Shown: piece by piece, positions 20,600 through 32,074 of the stretch | Numbering within the stretch: the first letter of the stretch is position 1 | Layout: every line of letters starts with the position of its first letter | DNA from: Stenogyne calaminthoides | Lineage: Eukaryota > Streptophyta > Magnoliopsida > Lamiales > Lamiaceae | DNA: 64,000 nt | Direction of reading: 5' to 3' | NCBI GenBank assembly: GCA_037126765.1 | Contig: JBBCBC010000049.1 | Location: forward strand, 310,001-374,000 | The notes under the pieces: model-generated | Database searches by the model: none | What the model was told of the DNA's origin: nothing | Seen by the model: the letters and a program-made list of their open reading frames with translations, nothing else | Position numbers and translations under genes: made by a program

Positions 20600-21929
20600 T
20601 CGTGAAATTAAACATAGAATAGAAAAAAATAAATTAAATGAACTCGAGTTCACGATAATTTTTTTAATATTATTATTATATAAAAAATTATTACCGTTAT
20701 ATATAAAAATTATTATTATTAATAAAATAAATATTTTTTAAATAATAATAATTTTTATGCATATAAATAAATAGAAAACTAATAATAGTTAGAGCAGTAA
20801 ATGTATCTTACACAAAACAGAAAAAATATTTATTAATTAATTATTGTTCGAGCATCAACACGGTTGCTACACGTATGTCACACAGACATGTCGCAATTAT
20901 TTCCAACTAATTTCACTTATAAAAAAATTAACATCCCTAGTTCATTTGGATAATAGTTGGAAATTACCCAAACTAATAAATTGATACACACGACAAACTT
21001 GTAATTAGTTTTAGTTAAGCATTGAATCCATATATACGCATTGTGCAATTATAATATATTTTAAATCAATGCAACTTGTTATATTGAAAAATACAATTTA
21101 GTTTATATTAAATCGTGTAATTATTAATATAAAAAAATAATTGCACAATTTAATATAAATAAATTATATTTTTTAATATAATAATTTGCATAATTTTAAA
21201 ATGCATTATGAATGCACGATTAACTTAAATGAATGTGAGACTCACTTATTAATTTTTTAATATTATCAAAATATTATTGGCCTATATTCCTTCTTGGTGT
21301 TAATATGTAAGAATTGGGCTAACCCAATGTGAATTTAAATAATTTTATCTTTCTAAAGTTAAAAAGGAGGGTGGTTCGGAGAAACTCGACGGAAGCCAGA
21401 ATTTTTGAAAAGTTATTATATACTACTACAATTAACTAGCGAATCTTAAAAGGACGCGCTAAAATAGTTAGGGGGTGTTGCAATATTTTAGTGTAAAATT
21501 ATATAATACTGAATTACTACATACACCACAAACTTGCCCTCAATACTGAATTACTACATATGACTCATTTTGTAGTATTTAATATTATAATTTATAAGTA
21601 TACTTCTATAATATTTTGTGTATACCCATGTGTTACGATGTGAAAGAACCATGTGTTACTCTATAAATCTCCATGGGTTACTTTATGTTTAATAAGTGTT
21701 ATATATGATATGCATAATTTTACTATACTTGACACATACTTATTCATGTAATAATATGGAAAAATTCATAAGGTAATACACTTGGTCTGCGTGTTTCTGT
21801 TTGCTAGGGGAAGGACCGACATATTTTGATTACTTTGAGGCAAAAACTCAGGACTTAACCCACAAATTTACAAAGTGTCTTAATTAAACGTATTGTATGA
21901 GCATTATGTGTTAACAGTTAATCATAGTA
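20600..21929. other. AT-rich intergenic DNA, no gene seen
   Basis: About 1.3 kb. It includes GAACTCGAGTTCACGATAAT at 20640, which resembles the interior of the MITE family at 4979. An ATTTAATATAAA-rich inverted region lies at 21090-21190. TACTGAATTACTACATA occurs twice at 21507-21560. No coding sequence was recognised. Confidence 0.45.
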
Positions 21930-22214
21930 CAACTCTATCCTAATTTTGATTGTACACTTTCCTTAAATAGTCGTCCTAATTTTGTTTGGTTATTTTTTAA
22001 AAAAGAAATAAAATAACTTTTAATACTATTATTTCCGTCAAAAAAAATATTATTATTTCTCTCAACCAAATCCACTTTAAACCATTTAATATTATTATTT
22101 CCCTCCAACAAACCCACTTTACCCACTTTACACCATTTAATACTAATATCTCTTACTTTTTTCTTAATTTTCGTGTCTACAGTAATTGGATAATTAAAAA
22201 TAGGAAGGAGGGAG
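21930..22214. mobile_element. Stowaway-like MITE, inverted relative to 4164
   Basis: The left end CTCTATCCTAATTTTGATTG and right end AAAAATAGGAAGGAGGGAG form the inverted repeat, with TA on both sides. It shares the internal ACCAAACCCACTTTA-type repeats (complement of the 4164 family). Its copy in unit 2 is 47918-48212. Confidence 0.87.
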
Positions 22215-22441
22215 TAGTACATACTCATATATCAATATAATAATACAAACATGCGTGTGTGTTTTTTTCCTATTGGATAGGAGCGTACGTGTCATTTTTC
22301 ACTTTAACATTACCATTTTTTGAGTTTTAAGTTAATAGGCGGAATTGTCCGGAATTAATCTTTAGTAATAAACGGGTATGAACAAAATTCTCATTGATCA
22401 ACTATTTGATTAAATGGAGCCCACACTCGCGTAATGAGATA

Positions 22442-22640
22442 CTCCCTCCATCGTGGGATGATTGCAACACCTAATTTGAACCGCAAACCAAGGAAAATTG
22501 GATAAAGTGGGTTTGAGTAGAATAAAATAAGGGTGTTGTGAGTGTATTAATATTATATTTGTTTCAATTTTGAAAGTGTTGCAGTAATGTTGGGACGTCC
22601 AAATAAGACAAGTGTTGCACTAATGTTGGGACGGAGAGAG
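22442..22640. mobile_element. Stowaway-like MITE
   Basis: CTCCCTCCATCGTGGGATGA at the left, ATGTTGGGACGGAGAGAG at the right, TA flanks, about 199 bp. The unit 2 copy (48440-48658) has an extra 20-bp tandem duplication of GATTGCAACACCTAATT. Confidence 0.87.
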
Positions 22641-22855
22641 TATATAAAATTGTCTCGCACAAGTCTTTATCTTATTTATTTGATCTGATTTTTTATTTTT
22701 CACAAATTCTCCTATGAATAAATTTCATAGAATGAAATTGGACTCATTCAGTAATAACATAACATTCTTTCAATAATATTACTAATTTTATAAATTAATA
22801 CCATAATATTTTACACACATAAAACATAACGAACTATTTATGGTATTAGTTAATA

Positions 22856-23184
22856 TTCCATCCGTCCTAATTTAAATTGACCAATTTTCATAAATAGGTG
22901 TCCTAATTTAGATTTAGTCATTTCCTAAAAAGAAAATAAAGCAACTTTCTTTACAAAACAATACCCCTTACAAACAACATTTATTTACATCACATGTCAC
23001 TTCACCACACACACTAAATCCACTTTACATCATTTAATACTAATAAACTATACATTTTTTAAAGTTGAATTAATATTCATACCCTCCACCAAATCCACTT
23101 TATACAATTTAATACTATTATTTTTCACTTTTCTTAAACTCCGTATCTATAGTAATTTAATAATCAAAATTATGACGGAGGGAG
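22856..23184. mobile_element. Stowaway-like MITE
   Basis: TTCCATCCGTCCTAATTTAA at the left and CAAAATTATGACGGAGGGAG at the right, TA flanks, about 329 bp. The unit 2 copy is 48874-49204 and differs near the right arm, where CTCCGTATCTATAG reads TTCAGATTCTCTG. Confidence 0.87.
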
Positions 23185-23822
23185 TACATGTAATTAGACT
23201 TTTTGTTGTTTTTTTTCCTTGGTTTTATCTATATAAGCAGTATAATAACTAGTACTACATACAACTATGCATGTGTAATACAATAAATATATCGTTATCA
23301 TTTGTCAAATATGTGTATGTATTTAAATACACCTTTGTCCAGATGAATAATGGCTAATATTTAAATGAGACGACATATCCTATATTGTATTTTCACATCT
23401 ATTATATATAATTTATATACTTATGATATTAAAAAAGAATTGTATATGCCAGAAGATCCAACAAGAAATTATTTTATTTCACTTTTCAGTTTTTATTATA
23501 ATTATTTTGATATAGATGTAATATTTATTACTAGCATGAAATTAGTACCATACCCCACCAAGAGTGCTAAATAATTTGTGGTAGGACCCCCAGCAGCTGG
23601 AATTGATTGGATTTGCCTGTTTAATATTGGTCACATCTTTTCTTTATAAATACACTTAGGTCCGTTTGGTTTGCGGGATTGATCGGGATAGACTGTAATT
23701 ATAGGATTTTAATCCCAACTAATTTATCGTTTAGTTTCTGAATTGAGGGTCCATGATATACTTCAAGCTCGGATACAAAATGCATTAAATCCCTCCATGG
23801 AGGAATATGTCAATCGTGTTAG
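23185..23822. other. Intergenic DNA before LTR A, no gene seen
   Basis: Contains a short AT-rich open frame at 23365-23574 with no family match. Positions 23579-23673 include CTTTATAAATACAC, a TATA-like word, and are deleted in unit 2. Confidence 0.45.
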
Positions 23823-24675
23823 TGTTACTGTCCCAAAAGACAATCTATCAGAGGCGACATAATCTTTCGATGATATTCAGTTTGATTTAATGTTATTGTT
23901 CACTTAATATTAATGTATGGCAATACACTTGTTTAAATATTATATTTGATTGTTTGCATTTATTCATACAAGTGTTCCCATGAGTCATTGCTGTCATTGA
24001 GGTTGTGAGAACTCAGATGACTTAAGCATGATTCTCAAATAGCTCCGATCAAGAATCATCAAGAATGGGATATTGATGATGCAATGGAGATTGGTGTGCG
24101 ATATGCATCATGTTGGGATATTTTAGTTTTGATGAATTATGCCAAAACATTATCAACTTGTGTTATTGAAGCTAATTTACAGATAACAAGTTGAGGGGGA
24201 ACGAGGGAACAAGTTGAGGGGGAACTCACAAAATCAGAAGAAGATGATCGAGATCGACGAGGGTCATAGACTTAGACCGATCAAGATCGATGAGTAAGAT
24301 GAGTTCGAGTTAATCGATGAGCTGCAAAATCGAAGAGAAGAAACGATAAGCCACCGATCGAAGACCAAAAAGATAAGTTGATCGTAAGAGGGAGGATGAG
24401 ACCGACGAGATCGACGTGATTGAGATGGGATGTCTAACTCGATGCGGATGACCCGATGCTATCCTCGACATGTTGACTGAAGATGTCCGATCCGATCGGT
24501 CGAAATGATCGGACTGGACAAGAAGAAATCGACAAATTTGAGTCAAGTGACCGAGGGTCGATGAGTAAAAAGTGACTGAGGGTCAGGATGTCTCAAGTCA
24601 AGAGCCGAACTTCAAGAAGTTCGAGTGTCAAGATGCCCGATCGCATAAGGTCCGCCAAGAAGTCTGCTGAATCAA

Positions 24676-24888
24676 GAATCCTGAGACTCAGAAGAATCCT
24701 GAAGACTCAGAGAAACCTGAAGACTCAGAGAAACCTGAAGACTCAGAAGAATCCTGAAGACTCAGAGAAATCTGAAGACTCGGAAGAAACCTGAAGACTC
24801 AGAGAAACCTGAAGACTCATAAGAATCCTGAAGACTCAGAGAAACCTGAAGACTCAGAGAAACCTGAAGACTCAGAAGATCCTGAAGA
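24676..24888 (+). repeat. 18-bp tandem repeat array in the solo LTR
   Basis: About eleven units of GAAGACTCAGAGAAACCT and the variant GAAGACTCAGAAGAATCCT. In unit 2 (about 50600-50695) only roughly half the length remains and the units are scrambled. Confidence 0.85.
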
Positions 24889-24965
24889 ATATAGTCGTTA
24901 GATTCAGCTGACGTGGACCAATGAGAGGAAGACAACCAACCTGAAAAAGCTGCAGAACTTACATA

Positions 24966-25026
24966 ATAGTATGGATTTGAATGTGATTCTCTCCAACGGT
25001 AACATTCAAATCCACACTATAAATAC
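24966..25026 (+). promoter_or_regulatory. Solo LTR core promoter with a hairpin upstream of the TATA box
   Basis: ATAGTATGGATTTGAATGTG and AACATTCAAATCCACACTAT are inverted arms of 20 bases with 18 matches, separated by a 15-base loop. The right arm overlaps the start of CTATAAATA (25018-25026). Both units have it. A dyad directly at the promoter may be a factor-binding element; the function is inference. Confidence 0.6.
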
Positions 25027-27021
25027 AAGATCTTCCATCAAATTAAGTGTGGAGAATGTGGAAAAATGCTATAGAGCTAAGAGCCATATACTCAAGCATT
25101 CCCACCATAGAACACAAATATGTAGACATACAAATACATCCATGAGTGTTCTAAAACTCAATCTAAGCAACCCACGATATATCTTAAGCTTAGAGAGATT
25201 TTCCCAACCTTAGCATAAAGGTTAAACCATTGTACGGGAAAATCTCAACCTAGTTGGAGACACCAACCAAACCCAAAACCTCTTGTTAGGTAGTTTGTGT
25301 GTGATTGTTGGAGTTGTAAAGAGTTAGTAAGTTGCAGTTGAGTCAGCCAGAAAACTCTAGAGAATAAGTGAGTAAACTGTTTTAGACAGTCAGAAAGCTT
25401 GTAGGCAATCCCGTGGAGAGGGTGACAAGTCCCGAGGCGAGTCCGAGAGGATGATAAGTCCAGTTTGAGTGAGAGCTCGTTAAATATCTGTAGGCAATCC
25501 CGTGGAGGGAGATAAGTCCCGTTTGAAGGAATTTCCCTAGGAACAGGGAGAGTGGATGTAGGAGCTTGAGTCTCCGAACCACTATACTTTGTTGTGTTCT
25601 TTATTGCTTTATGTTCTTACTTGTCATATGCATTCAATTATAAGCAAAACACAACACATGGGCTTAAAACGCAAAAATTTGGAATCACCACTCCTTCACC
25701 CCTGTTTTATATGCATTACATGTTTTTTCCGCATTTCACGGGTTTTGCACCGGGACCAACACATCGTACTCTTAGAGAGTGTAGTAAGATCTCACTTACT
25801 ACGAGATACTAGGTATCTCATGATGGATGCACAAATACCTTAGAGGGTATTGATATACCCATTCGAAAAACCGTTTGATGTAGTTCCACTATATGTGTCT
25901 ACGGGTGTCTCGGTTAGTGGGAGCGATGGGATACTCCTTTGACTTGAGGTCAATACGCACCACGCTTGCACCCTTCCATGTGTAGATATGGCTTGGATTA
26001 GGGTCATCACGAAGTGCATGTGCATGGTAGTTGAGCCAAGAATAAGATTCCTTCCTCAAAGTGGATTTGGAGAGAATACTCATCTTCCCGTCATAATTGG
26101 ATCTAAGTCATCGGTCAATGCACGTCAACTTAGATTTTAAGTGTGAAAGACATGATCAATCAGTGATTAGAGACAATATGATTAAGTTATTTGAATAGAC
26201 ACTTCATCATGTTCAAAACTTAATCGAGTATTCGCGAATGAAAGAAAGAAATCGTGATAGCCCATATTTTGCCATGTGTAGTTGCACATTTTCTCCATAA
26301 TGTACCTCATATATTGAGAATGTCTGATTTATTGTCTATGGTTCAATTAAGAGCGTTAGTTTGACTAATCGCACGATATATGAGGGTCTATAGGTCACAC
26401 AACAAGTAACAGTTGTTTACTAATTATAGTTGGTTGATTAAATATTATATTGGATATTGATATTTGATTTATGGAGAATATAATAATAATTATATTTAGA
26501 ATTAATTATTATTACTATTTAATTAAATTAGATTTAATTAAATAGAATTCCCAATAATAATATATGGAGTATTATTATTATAGGATTCAATACATATGGA
26601 ATCAAATTCGTAGAGATTTGATATACATGGAATTAAATTCGTAGAGATTTTATATGTGGGAAATAAATCTATTATTAGGATCATTCCTAATAAAGGTTAG
26701 TTTAAGATTTAAGCTGAGTATCTCCTATATATATGAGCTCTTAGGAATTCATAATACGTGAGTTCATATTTTCTCCATAAAATCTCTAAGTTAGAATTTT
26801 CCAAGCAAATTCATCTCGGGGATTCAACGCTGACAGATCTGTGCAAATTAGTAAAAGACTGTTACGTGGATATTATAGTTGAGGAATTCGTGTACGAATT
26901 GCTGTAAGAATTATGTTTACATTTACTCGTATTTAATTATGCAACTAATTGTTCGTTGTTAGTTTTAGTTTATTTTCGCTGCGTATATATTACGTGTTTA
27001 CGTGCCTCTAAATTCCAACAG

Positions 27022-27033
27022 TGGTATCAGAGC
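27022..27033 (+). promoter_or_regulatory. Primer-binding site after LTR A
   Basis: TGGTATCAGAGC is the standard plant initiator-tRNA-Met complement, one base after the LTR end CCAACA G. The unit 2 copy is at 52827-52838. Confidence 0.92.
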
Positions 27034-27490
27034 TTCAGACTCTTGAATTAATTGCAAATTGAATAGATTTTAAATAATTTGAATTTTTTTTATTTAAAAC
27101 TGGGTGCGGCTGATCGCGTTGACCAAACCGCACCACGTATGTATTTTGATAGTTGATGGTATGCTTATTAGATAAACACACCCCTCTTTGTTTTGTACTG
27201 GTTCGTCTTCTTCAAGGCAAACCGCTTGGGTTTTCTGGGAAAACCTCGCCGCCGCTCCTTCCTCCATGATGCCCGCAACCCGGCTCCGCGGGCGACCCGG
27301 GACGGCGCTCGAGTAAGCAGCCTTGAGCCGCAACTCGCGTCGGTCGCGCAAGCCCGCGCCGCCGCATCGGCGGATTAGATCCGTGGCTGCGCGTCCGCCT
27401 CCCGCCGCGATTCGCCGCTGCACTCCCTATTTTTCGACTCGTCTTGGTCGCGGTCATTCACATCTCGTGATGACGAGGAATCAGAAAACC
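27034..27490 (+). other. Leader of the LTR A element with a GC-rich island; element truncated after it
   Basis: After an AT-rich stretch comes a GC-rich island (about 27225-27425, GCCGCC-rich). This is the same arrangement as in copia element B (primer site, spacer, GC island). Beyond about 27490 no gag is found, so the element is cut off. Open frames across the island overlap in both strands and are compositional. Confidence 0.6.
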
Positions 27491-27889
27491 AAGATTCGAT
27501 AAATATATTTCTCAAATAGCAAATTAAATACCTTTATTTGAGAACGGACAGCAAAAAGGGAAGAATAAAAAGAGAAAAATACGTAAAGCCGGGCGCCATT
27601 AAAATATATGAAGACACGTAGCAATGTTGTCGGACACCGTTGAAGTTTTACCTGGTACCGAAAGGAAACTGGCCAAGTGACTGGCCAAATTTACGCAATC
27701 CACTCTTTTCATAAGTAATAGATTCATATCTTTCATGAATCTAACAGTTTTTAGTATTTACTCTTGGTGGTTATACACTAAAATTTATTATATTATATTT
27801 TTTGGATTGCATCATGAATTCATGATATTTGAATTCACAACAGGGATAAAAATAAAACGAAAACTTTTAAAAAATTATAATAAAATTTT
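27491..27889. other. AT-rich DNA, no gene seen
   Basis: About 400 bases that bridge the truncated LTR element and the CACTA-like remnant. AGATTCATATCTTTCATGAATCTAACAG holds a short hairpin at 27719-27745. No gene was recognised. Confidence 0.4.
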
Positions 27890-28316
27890 GTCAACCGATT
27901 ACCGACAAATTACTAACAAATTTTACCAATGGATTGCTGACAGATGTATTTACCAACGGACTACCGATAAATTACTAACAAATATTACCGACAGATTGCC
28001 GACAGATTACTGATAGAATTTATTAACATTTTACCGACAAATTATTGACGGATTAACACATCAAGTTACAACGGATATTGTTTACTAACCATTTTATCGA
28101 CATGTTATAAATGGATTTATCGTATTCAGTAATTTTTCAGTATCCATCGATAATCCGTCAGTAATAATTACTAACAGACACACACTGCATTGGTAAATTT
28201 ACCAACGAGCGTTAAATCGATGAAAAAAATCAATCGATAATCCATTGGTAAATGCTATTATTTTTAATATCGACGGAATCATTTCGCCAGTAAAACACAA
28301 AAATTTTGTAATGTAT
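27890..28316. mobile_element. CACTA-like remnant with ACCGACAGATT subterminal repeats
   Basis: Many degenerate copies of ATTACCGACAGATT / GACGGATTA run in direct orientation on the left and in inverted orientation on the right, ending in CACAAAAATTTTGTAATG. The complement of that end, CATTACAAAA, is one base from the CACTACAAAA end of En/Spm-like elements. No clear left terminus or 3-bp target duplication was found, so the assignment is tentative. Confidence 0.5.
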
Positions 28317-28341
28317 AACCACTTGAATTATTTGACTATAT

Positions 28342-28529
28342 ATATTTTTTTTATCGGACAAAGTTAGTTGTTAGATGTTAGTAGTTAGTACACCAAGCAC
28401 CCTAACACCCCACAAATCCACCAAGCCACCTTATAACTCTCATACTCCAATTCGTTCTCAAAGGGAATCAAACTTGGGTCTCCACTCAATTGATGAATTC
28501 AGTGGTCAGATGGGCTAAGCCACCTGGTT
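28342..28529 (-). mobile_element. tRNA-derived SINE with a 16-bp target-site duplication
   Basis: On the minus strand it starts AACCAGGTGGCTTAGCCCAT (polymerase III A-box TGGCTTAGCCC) and has GTTTGATTCCC (B-box) about 45 bases later. It ends at the left in a T-run, read as an A-rich tail. The target AATTATTTGACTATAT is identical at 28326-28341 and 28530-28545. About 188 bp. In unit 2 (54147-54338) the B-box is kept but the A-box half is replaced. Confidence 0.88.
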
Positions 28530-28545
28530 AATTATTTGACTATAT

Positions 28546-28927
28546 TGACACAAATATTTGTATTAATGGATAGAGTTAATATCAGGTCCACCTTTACCTC
28601 TGATAATTATGAAGATTATAAATGTATTTATTTTCTTCTCTCTCTCCATCTTGTTTTTTCCATAGATAAGTTCAAGAAAGAGTGAGCAGCTCTTTTGCTT
28701 GATTGTTTGGTCTCTGGATAGACATGAATTTAAGGCTTGATAAACCTTGAAATACAATAGTTATTGCCACTCACCAAATTAATTGCTTTAAATTCTTGAG
28801 GTTGCATCTTAAAAATATTAAGGGACAATTGTGTAAGAAAGTAATTTCAAATTATTTCAAATTCTAAAATACAATTTGAGAAAAAAAAAAAAAGAAGCAA
28901 AATATTGATTTTGTTCATGATCTGTAT
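28546..28927. other. AT-rich DNA, no gene seen
   Basis: About 380 bases of intergenic sequence with a TC-rich run at 28632-28650. No gene was recognised. Confidence 0.4.
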
Positions 28928-29133
28928 GTTTCCAAAATTTCAAGAGATAATTCATTCAAAACAATTTTAAGTAGAAGTGCAAATAATTTAGCCTATCAAT
29001 GAACTTTGTTTTATAAATGTTTCCAAAATTTCAAGAGATAATTCATCCAAAACAATTTTAAGTAGAAGTGCAAATAATTTAGCCTATCAATGAACTTTGT
29101 TTTATAACGGACCGAGGTTGTCAATAATCAAAT

Positions 29134-29167
<34 letters not shown>
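28928..29167. repeat. 91-bp tandem duplication followed by an (AT)n run
   Basis: A 91-base unit starting GTTTCCAAAATTTCAAGAG (28928) is repeated at 29019 with a single clear change (TTCATTC/TTCATCC). An (AT)n microsatellite follows at 29137-29167. Unit 2 keeps both (54737-54919 and 54946-54979), so they predate the large duplication. Confidence 0.9.
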
Positions 29168-29170
<3 letters not shown>

Positions 29171-30448
29171 TTAAAGTTCGAATTTAAATTTTAACTCAAA
29201 TTTGATTTGAGAGAAGTATTTCAATATTTTATATTCAAATATATAACTTGACACAAAAAAATTGGATGTGCTTATGATATGCTCGATGCCCCCACCAAAA
29301 AAAGAAATTATATAATGAAAAATATTATTTTATATAAAAAATATTCATATTTGTATATTGAATAGTATTTACATTTTTAAATATATAAATTATATTTCTT
29401 ATTACATAAGCTAATACCTTTTTTTTAATATAAACTAGTAGTACTTTTTATTTTTATTTTCATTGTTTTGGACCAAAATGTCTTAATTGCCCTTATATAA
29501 GCAACAATGTGCAAAAATAATGGGCATGTGAAGTTTTAAAATTCGACACTTTTTGGTTGTCCGCTGATATCAGCGCTGACAGTGTCAGAATTGTACTTCC
29601 TGGAGTATTTTTTCTCTCACCTCATAATAAACTGCACATACATAATAAATTTGCACATACATTATAATTTTGCACATTTTGAATTTAAAAGGTGCAGATT
29701 TTGAATTTTTGTAAGATGTGATGATCTGAGAGGGGAGAGAAGAGTTGATTGGAGCGAGATGAGCTCCCACGTAGTATTAAATAAAAAAAGTTAAAAAAAA
29801 ATTAAGGATAACTTTGATATAAATTGTAGTGGAGAGTAATAACAAAAAGTGTTGATACCTTAGAGTGATAGTTATGTTCATATTGTATCTTAGAGTAATT
29901 ATTTCTTGCAAATATATGTTTTGCATGCATGGTGTTTACTATCTCTAAAACTAAAGACCGTCCAATGAGTCAAATGTTATTCACGAATCACCTAAGATAT
30001 TTATTTTTATTATATTTAACTAATTTAAAATGTGTTAGAGAAATTGGGGTGTGAGTATTACTCACCTATATATTATTTTTAATCTTGCGTGCTGATTCAT
30101 GTGAAAATTGCATAATTTTATTATTTATTTTAAACCTAATTTTGATTTAATTTCATATTCTTCTTACCTAGTTTCTGACTAGTTATACTCAATTTAGAGG
30201 AAGATCGTGTTTTATTATTTTCATAAAAAATTTTAGCATTTTTTAAAGCAAAATACGCACCTAATTTTTAGTGAAGTGAAAATAAAGAAGAAATTAAAAT
30301 CGTGGGAGAAAACATGTTAATTTAATTAAATAATTGCAGCATTTTGAGGCGTAATGTCGGCCTATTAAACTGAGCCACAATCAAGCCAGCCCATAATCCC
30401 ATTTCTAGATTAATTGAAGGCCCATGTTTAATTCCATTTCAGCCTATG
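29168..30448. other. AT-rich intergenic DNA, no gene seen
   Basis: About 1.3 kb. The palindromic words GCTGATATCAGCGCTGACAG at 29564-29583 stand out; otherwise AT-rich with GCACATACATAATAAATTTG repeats at 29634-29670. No gene was recognised. Confidence 0.4.
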
Positions 30449-30548
30449 TTTTAAAAACCGGAACCGTAAGTTGAGTCGGACGATCCGCAAAAAAGGCTGG
30501 ACCGGGGTCGGATCGGTTGAACTGGATTGAGTCGGTGATGTCATAATA

Positions 30549-30597
<49 letters not shown>

Positions 30598-31254
30598 TAT
30601 ACATGATTCAAATAATTTTTGGATAGCCCAATAAATTTAGTTTATCAACCATTCTCAACCATAGGCCATATGGTCCATATCTGTGTTACGAAATACAGAT
30701 GGGTCCGGTATTAGCACCCCCTTAATTAATAGATACACCCAATTGGTCAATTCTATCTTAAAGTACCAGTTATACCCTTTTGTTTTTTAAACCCTAAATT
30801 ATCTTTCCTTCTTTTTTTTTTTTTCTTCAAGAAGCCAGCCGCTTCCGGATTTTTCCAAACCCGCAAGCCGCCATCAAGACTTCACCCCGCCGCAAGCCTC
30901 CACGCCATCACTACACCACGTCGCACCCACGCGCCGTCAGGTTTTCCCCCTTGCTTGGTTCTTGAAAACAAATCAAAGGAAAAATCCATGGTAACAAAAA
31001 AAAAATCGATCCACTCGTTTTTACTTTCTTCTTTCTCCAATTGATTTTTTCTAGAAAAAGGGATGAAGAAACAAATAAGATCCATTTTTTTTTTGGTTAT
31101 TTTGGTGGAAACCGGCGGTTCACCGGTTCCCGGTTTTCGAACGGTTCTTCCGGTTTTAAGGGGGGCGGTCCAATAGCGGTTCTATACACCTCTATTGAGC
31201 CGTTTTGGGGCGGTTCACCGGTCCGACCGTTTGGTCGGACTCGATTTTTAAAAT
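30449..31254. mobile_element. Inverted-repeat element with ACCGG/GGTCGGAC arms
   Basis: The left arm (TTTTAAAAACCGGAACCG, then GAGTCGGACGATCCG and GACCGGGGTCGGATCGG) is complementary in kind to the right arm (CGGTTCACCGGTCCGACCG, GGTCGGACTCGATTTTTAAA). The ends TTTTAAAAA-CCGG are typical of a common plant DNA-transposon repeat, but I cannot name the superfamily. A (TA)n run (30551-30595) lies inside the left arm and is about half as long in unit 2. The centre (30780-31030) has a CT-rich leader and proline-rich frames without a family match. Confidence 0.55.
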
Positions 31255-31626
31255 AGAGATTTCAGCAGCAATTTGCAAGACTTGAAGGAAGAGAAATTGC
31301 TGGCCACGTGGGCGTTAAATTGCTATTTTGGGACAGCCCCCGTTTTCTAGAACTATTTTTATCTTAAATCATTGCATATTTGGATTGAAGTTTATGAATT
31401 AATTTATTGGTGTTTGCGTGAATTACTCTTATTTATATGCTTAGTCTTATTTGAAAGCATGTTATTATTGGTCATGATAATGTGTTTGATCTATTGTTAA
31501 TTGGGGTAATATTGAAAGATTTATATCATTTATTTTTTTTTTTTTCAATTAAACTAGTTTATTCATATACTCCTTTCATACTCAATTGGATATTTATTGG
31601 TTACGTAATATTTAATGTAAGAGTTA
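31255..31626. other. Intergenic DNA, no gene seen
   Basis: About 370 bases, moderately AT-rich, with no repeat ends or coding resemblance recognised. Confidence 0.4.
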
Positions 31627-31866
31627 CTCCATTTGTCCCGTGATAACGTGCACGTTTACTATTTCTCGTGTTTTAACGAGAGAGTTTTTTTATTAATATT
31701 TGAAATGATAAAGTATTTTTTAAAAAAAAGACATATAATAGAGGAGAGATAGATCTATCATACACCTCCTTAAAAGTCAATTTATCATTTCAAATACCAA
31801 TAAATAACTTGTTTGCTAAAACTCGATAATAAAAGTAGTGTGCACGTTATCTTGGGACCGATGTAG
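31627..31866. mobile_element. Stowaway-like MITE of the GTGCACG family
   Basis: CTCCATTTGTCCCGTGATAA with CGTGCACG on the left pairs with GTGCACGTTATCTTGGGACC on the right, followed by a TA. It is related to 8409-8607. The unit 2 copy is 57406-57642. Confidence 0.82.
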
Positions 31867-32074
31867 TATTTATTAGTATTTGAGGTGATAAAGTGAAGTT
31901 TTATTGGGGGTTTTCAGACAATTCTATTTTATTGATTAAATAGATTTCTCTTTGTCAGTAGAATACGAGTGTATTTTATGTGCGCCCACAGTGGTATGTG
32001 GCAAATAAATGACGTTTCAAGGGTGCGAGTTAAAATCCTCTTTGTTAGGGGAATATGAATTTATTTTATGTAGG

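Larger units (their letters stand above)
24111..25761 (+). repeat. Solo LTR inserted inside LTR A
   Basis: TGTTGGGATATTTTAG at 24111 to GGGACCAACA at 25761, TG...CA with TGTTGG/CCAACA ends. The flanks CATCA (24106-24110) and CATCG (25762-25766) fit a 5-bp target duplication with one change. No gag-pol sequence or second LTR adjoins it, so it is a solo LTR left by unequal recombination. A TATA box, CTATAAATA, lies at 25018-25026. Confidence 0.85.
23823..27020 (+). repeat. 5' LTR of a truncated copia-type element (LTR A), interrupted by a solo LTR
   Basis: The right end AATTCCAACA at 27020 abuts a primer-binding site, which fixes the LTR end and plus orientation. The left end is placed at TGTTACTGTCCC (23823); unit 2 reads TGTTAGTGTCCTAAAG here, a common copia LTR start. 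Without the nested solo LTR (24111-25761) and its duplicated target the LTR is about 1.54 kb. The left boundary is less certain than the right. Confidence 0.68.

Noticed and set aside
23365..23574. 69-codon AT-rich open frame, repeated at 49385-49594
   Set aside because: Identical in both units because of the duplication. Composition is Ile/Tyr/Phe-rich as expected for random AT-rich DNA, with no promoter or family support.
24676..24888. CRISPR-like regular repeat array
   Set aside because: Direct 18-bp units without spacers, within an LTR of a plant retrotransposon. It is a minisatellite.
27094..27457. Open frames of 81-109 codons across a GC-rich block (also at 52899-53262)
   Set aside because: They are conserved between units only because the DNA is. 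They overlap in opposite strands, follow a primer-binding site and match no family.
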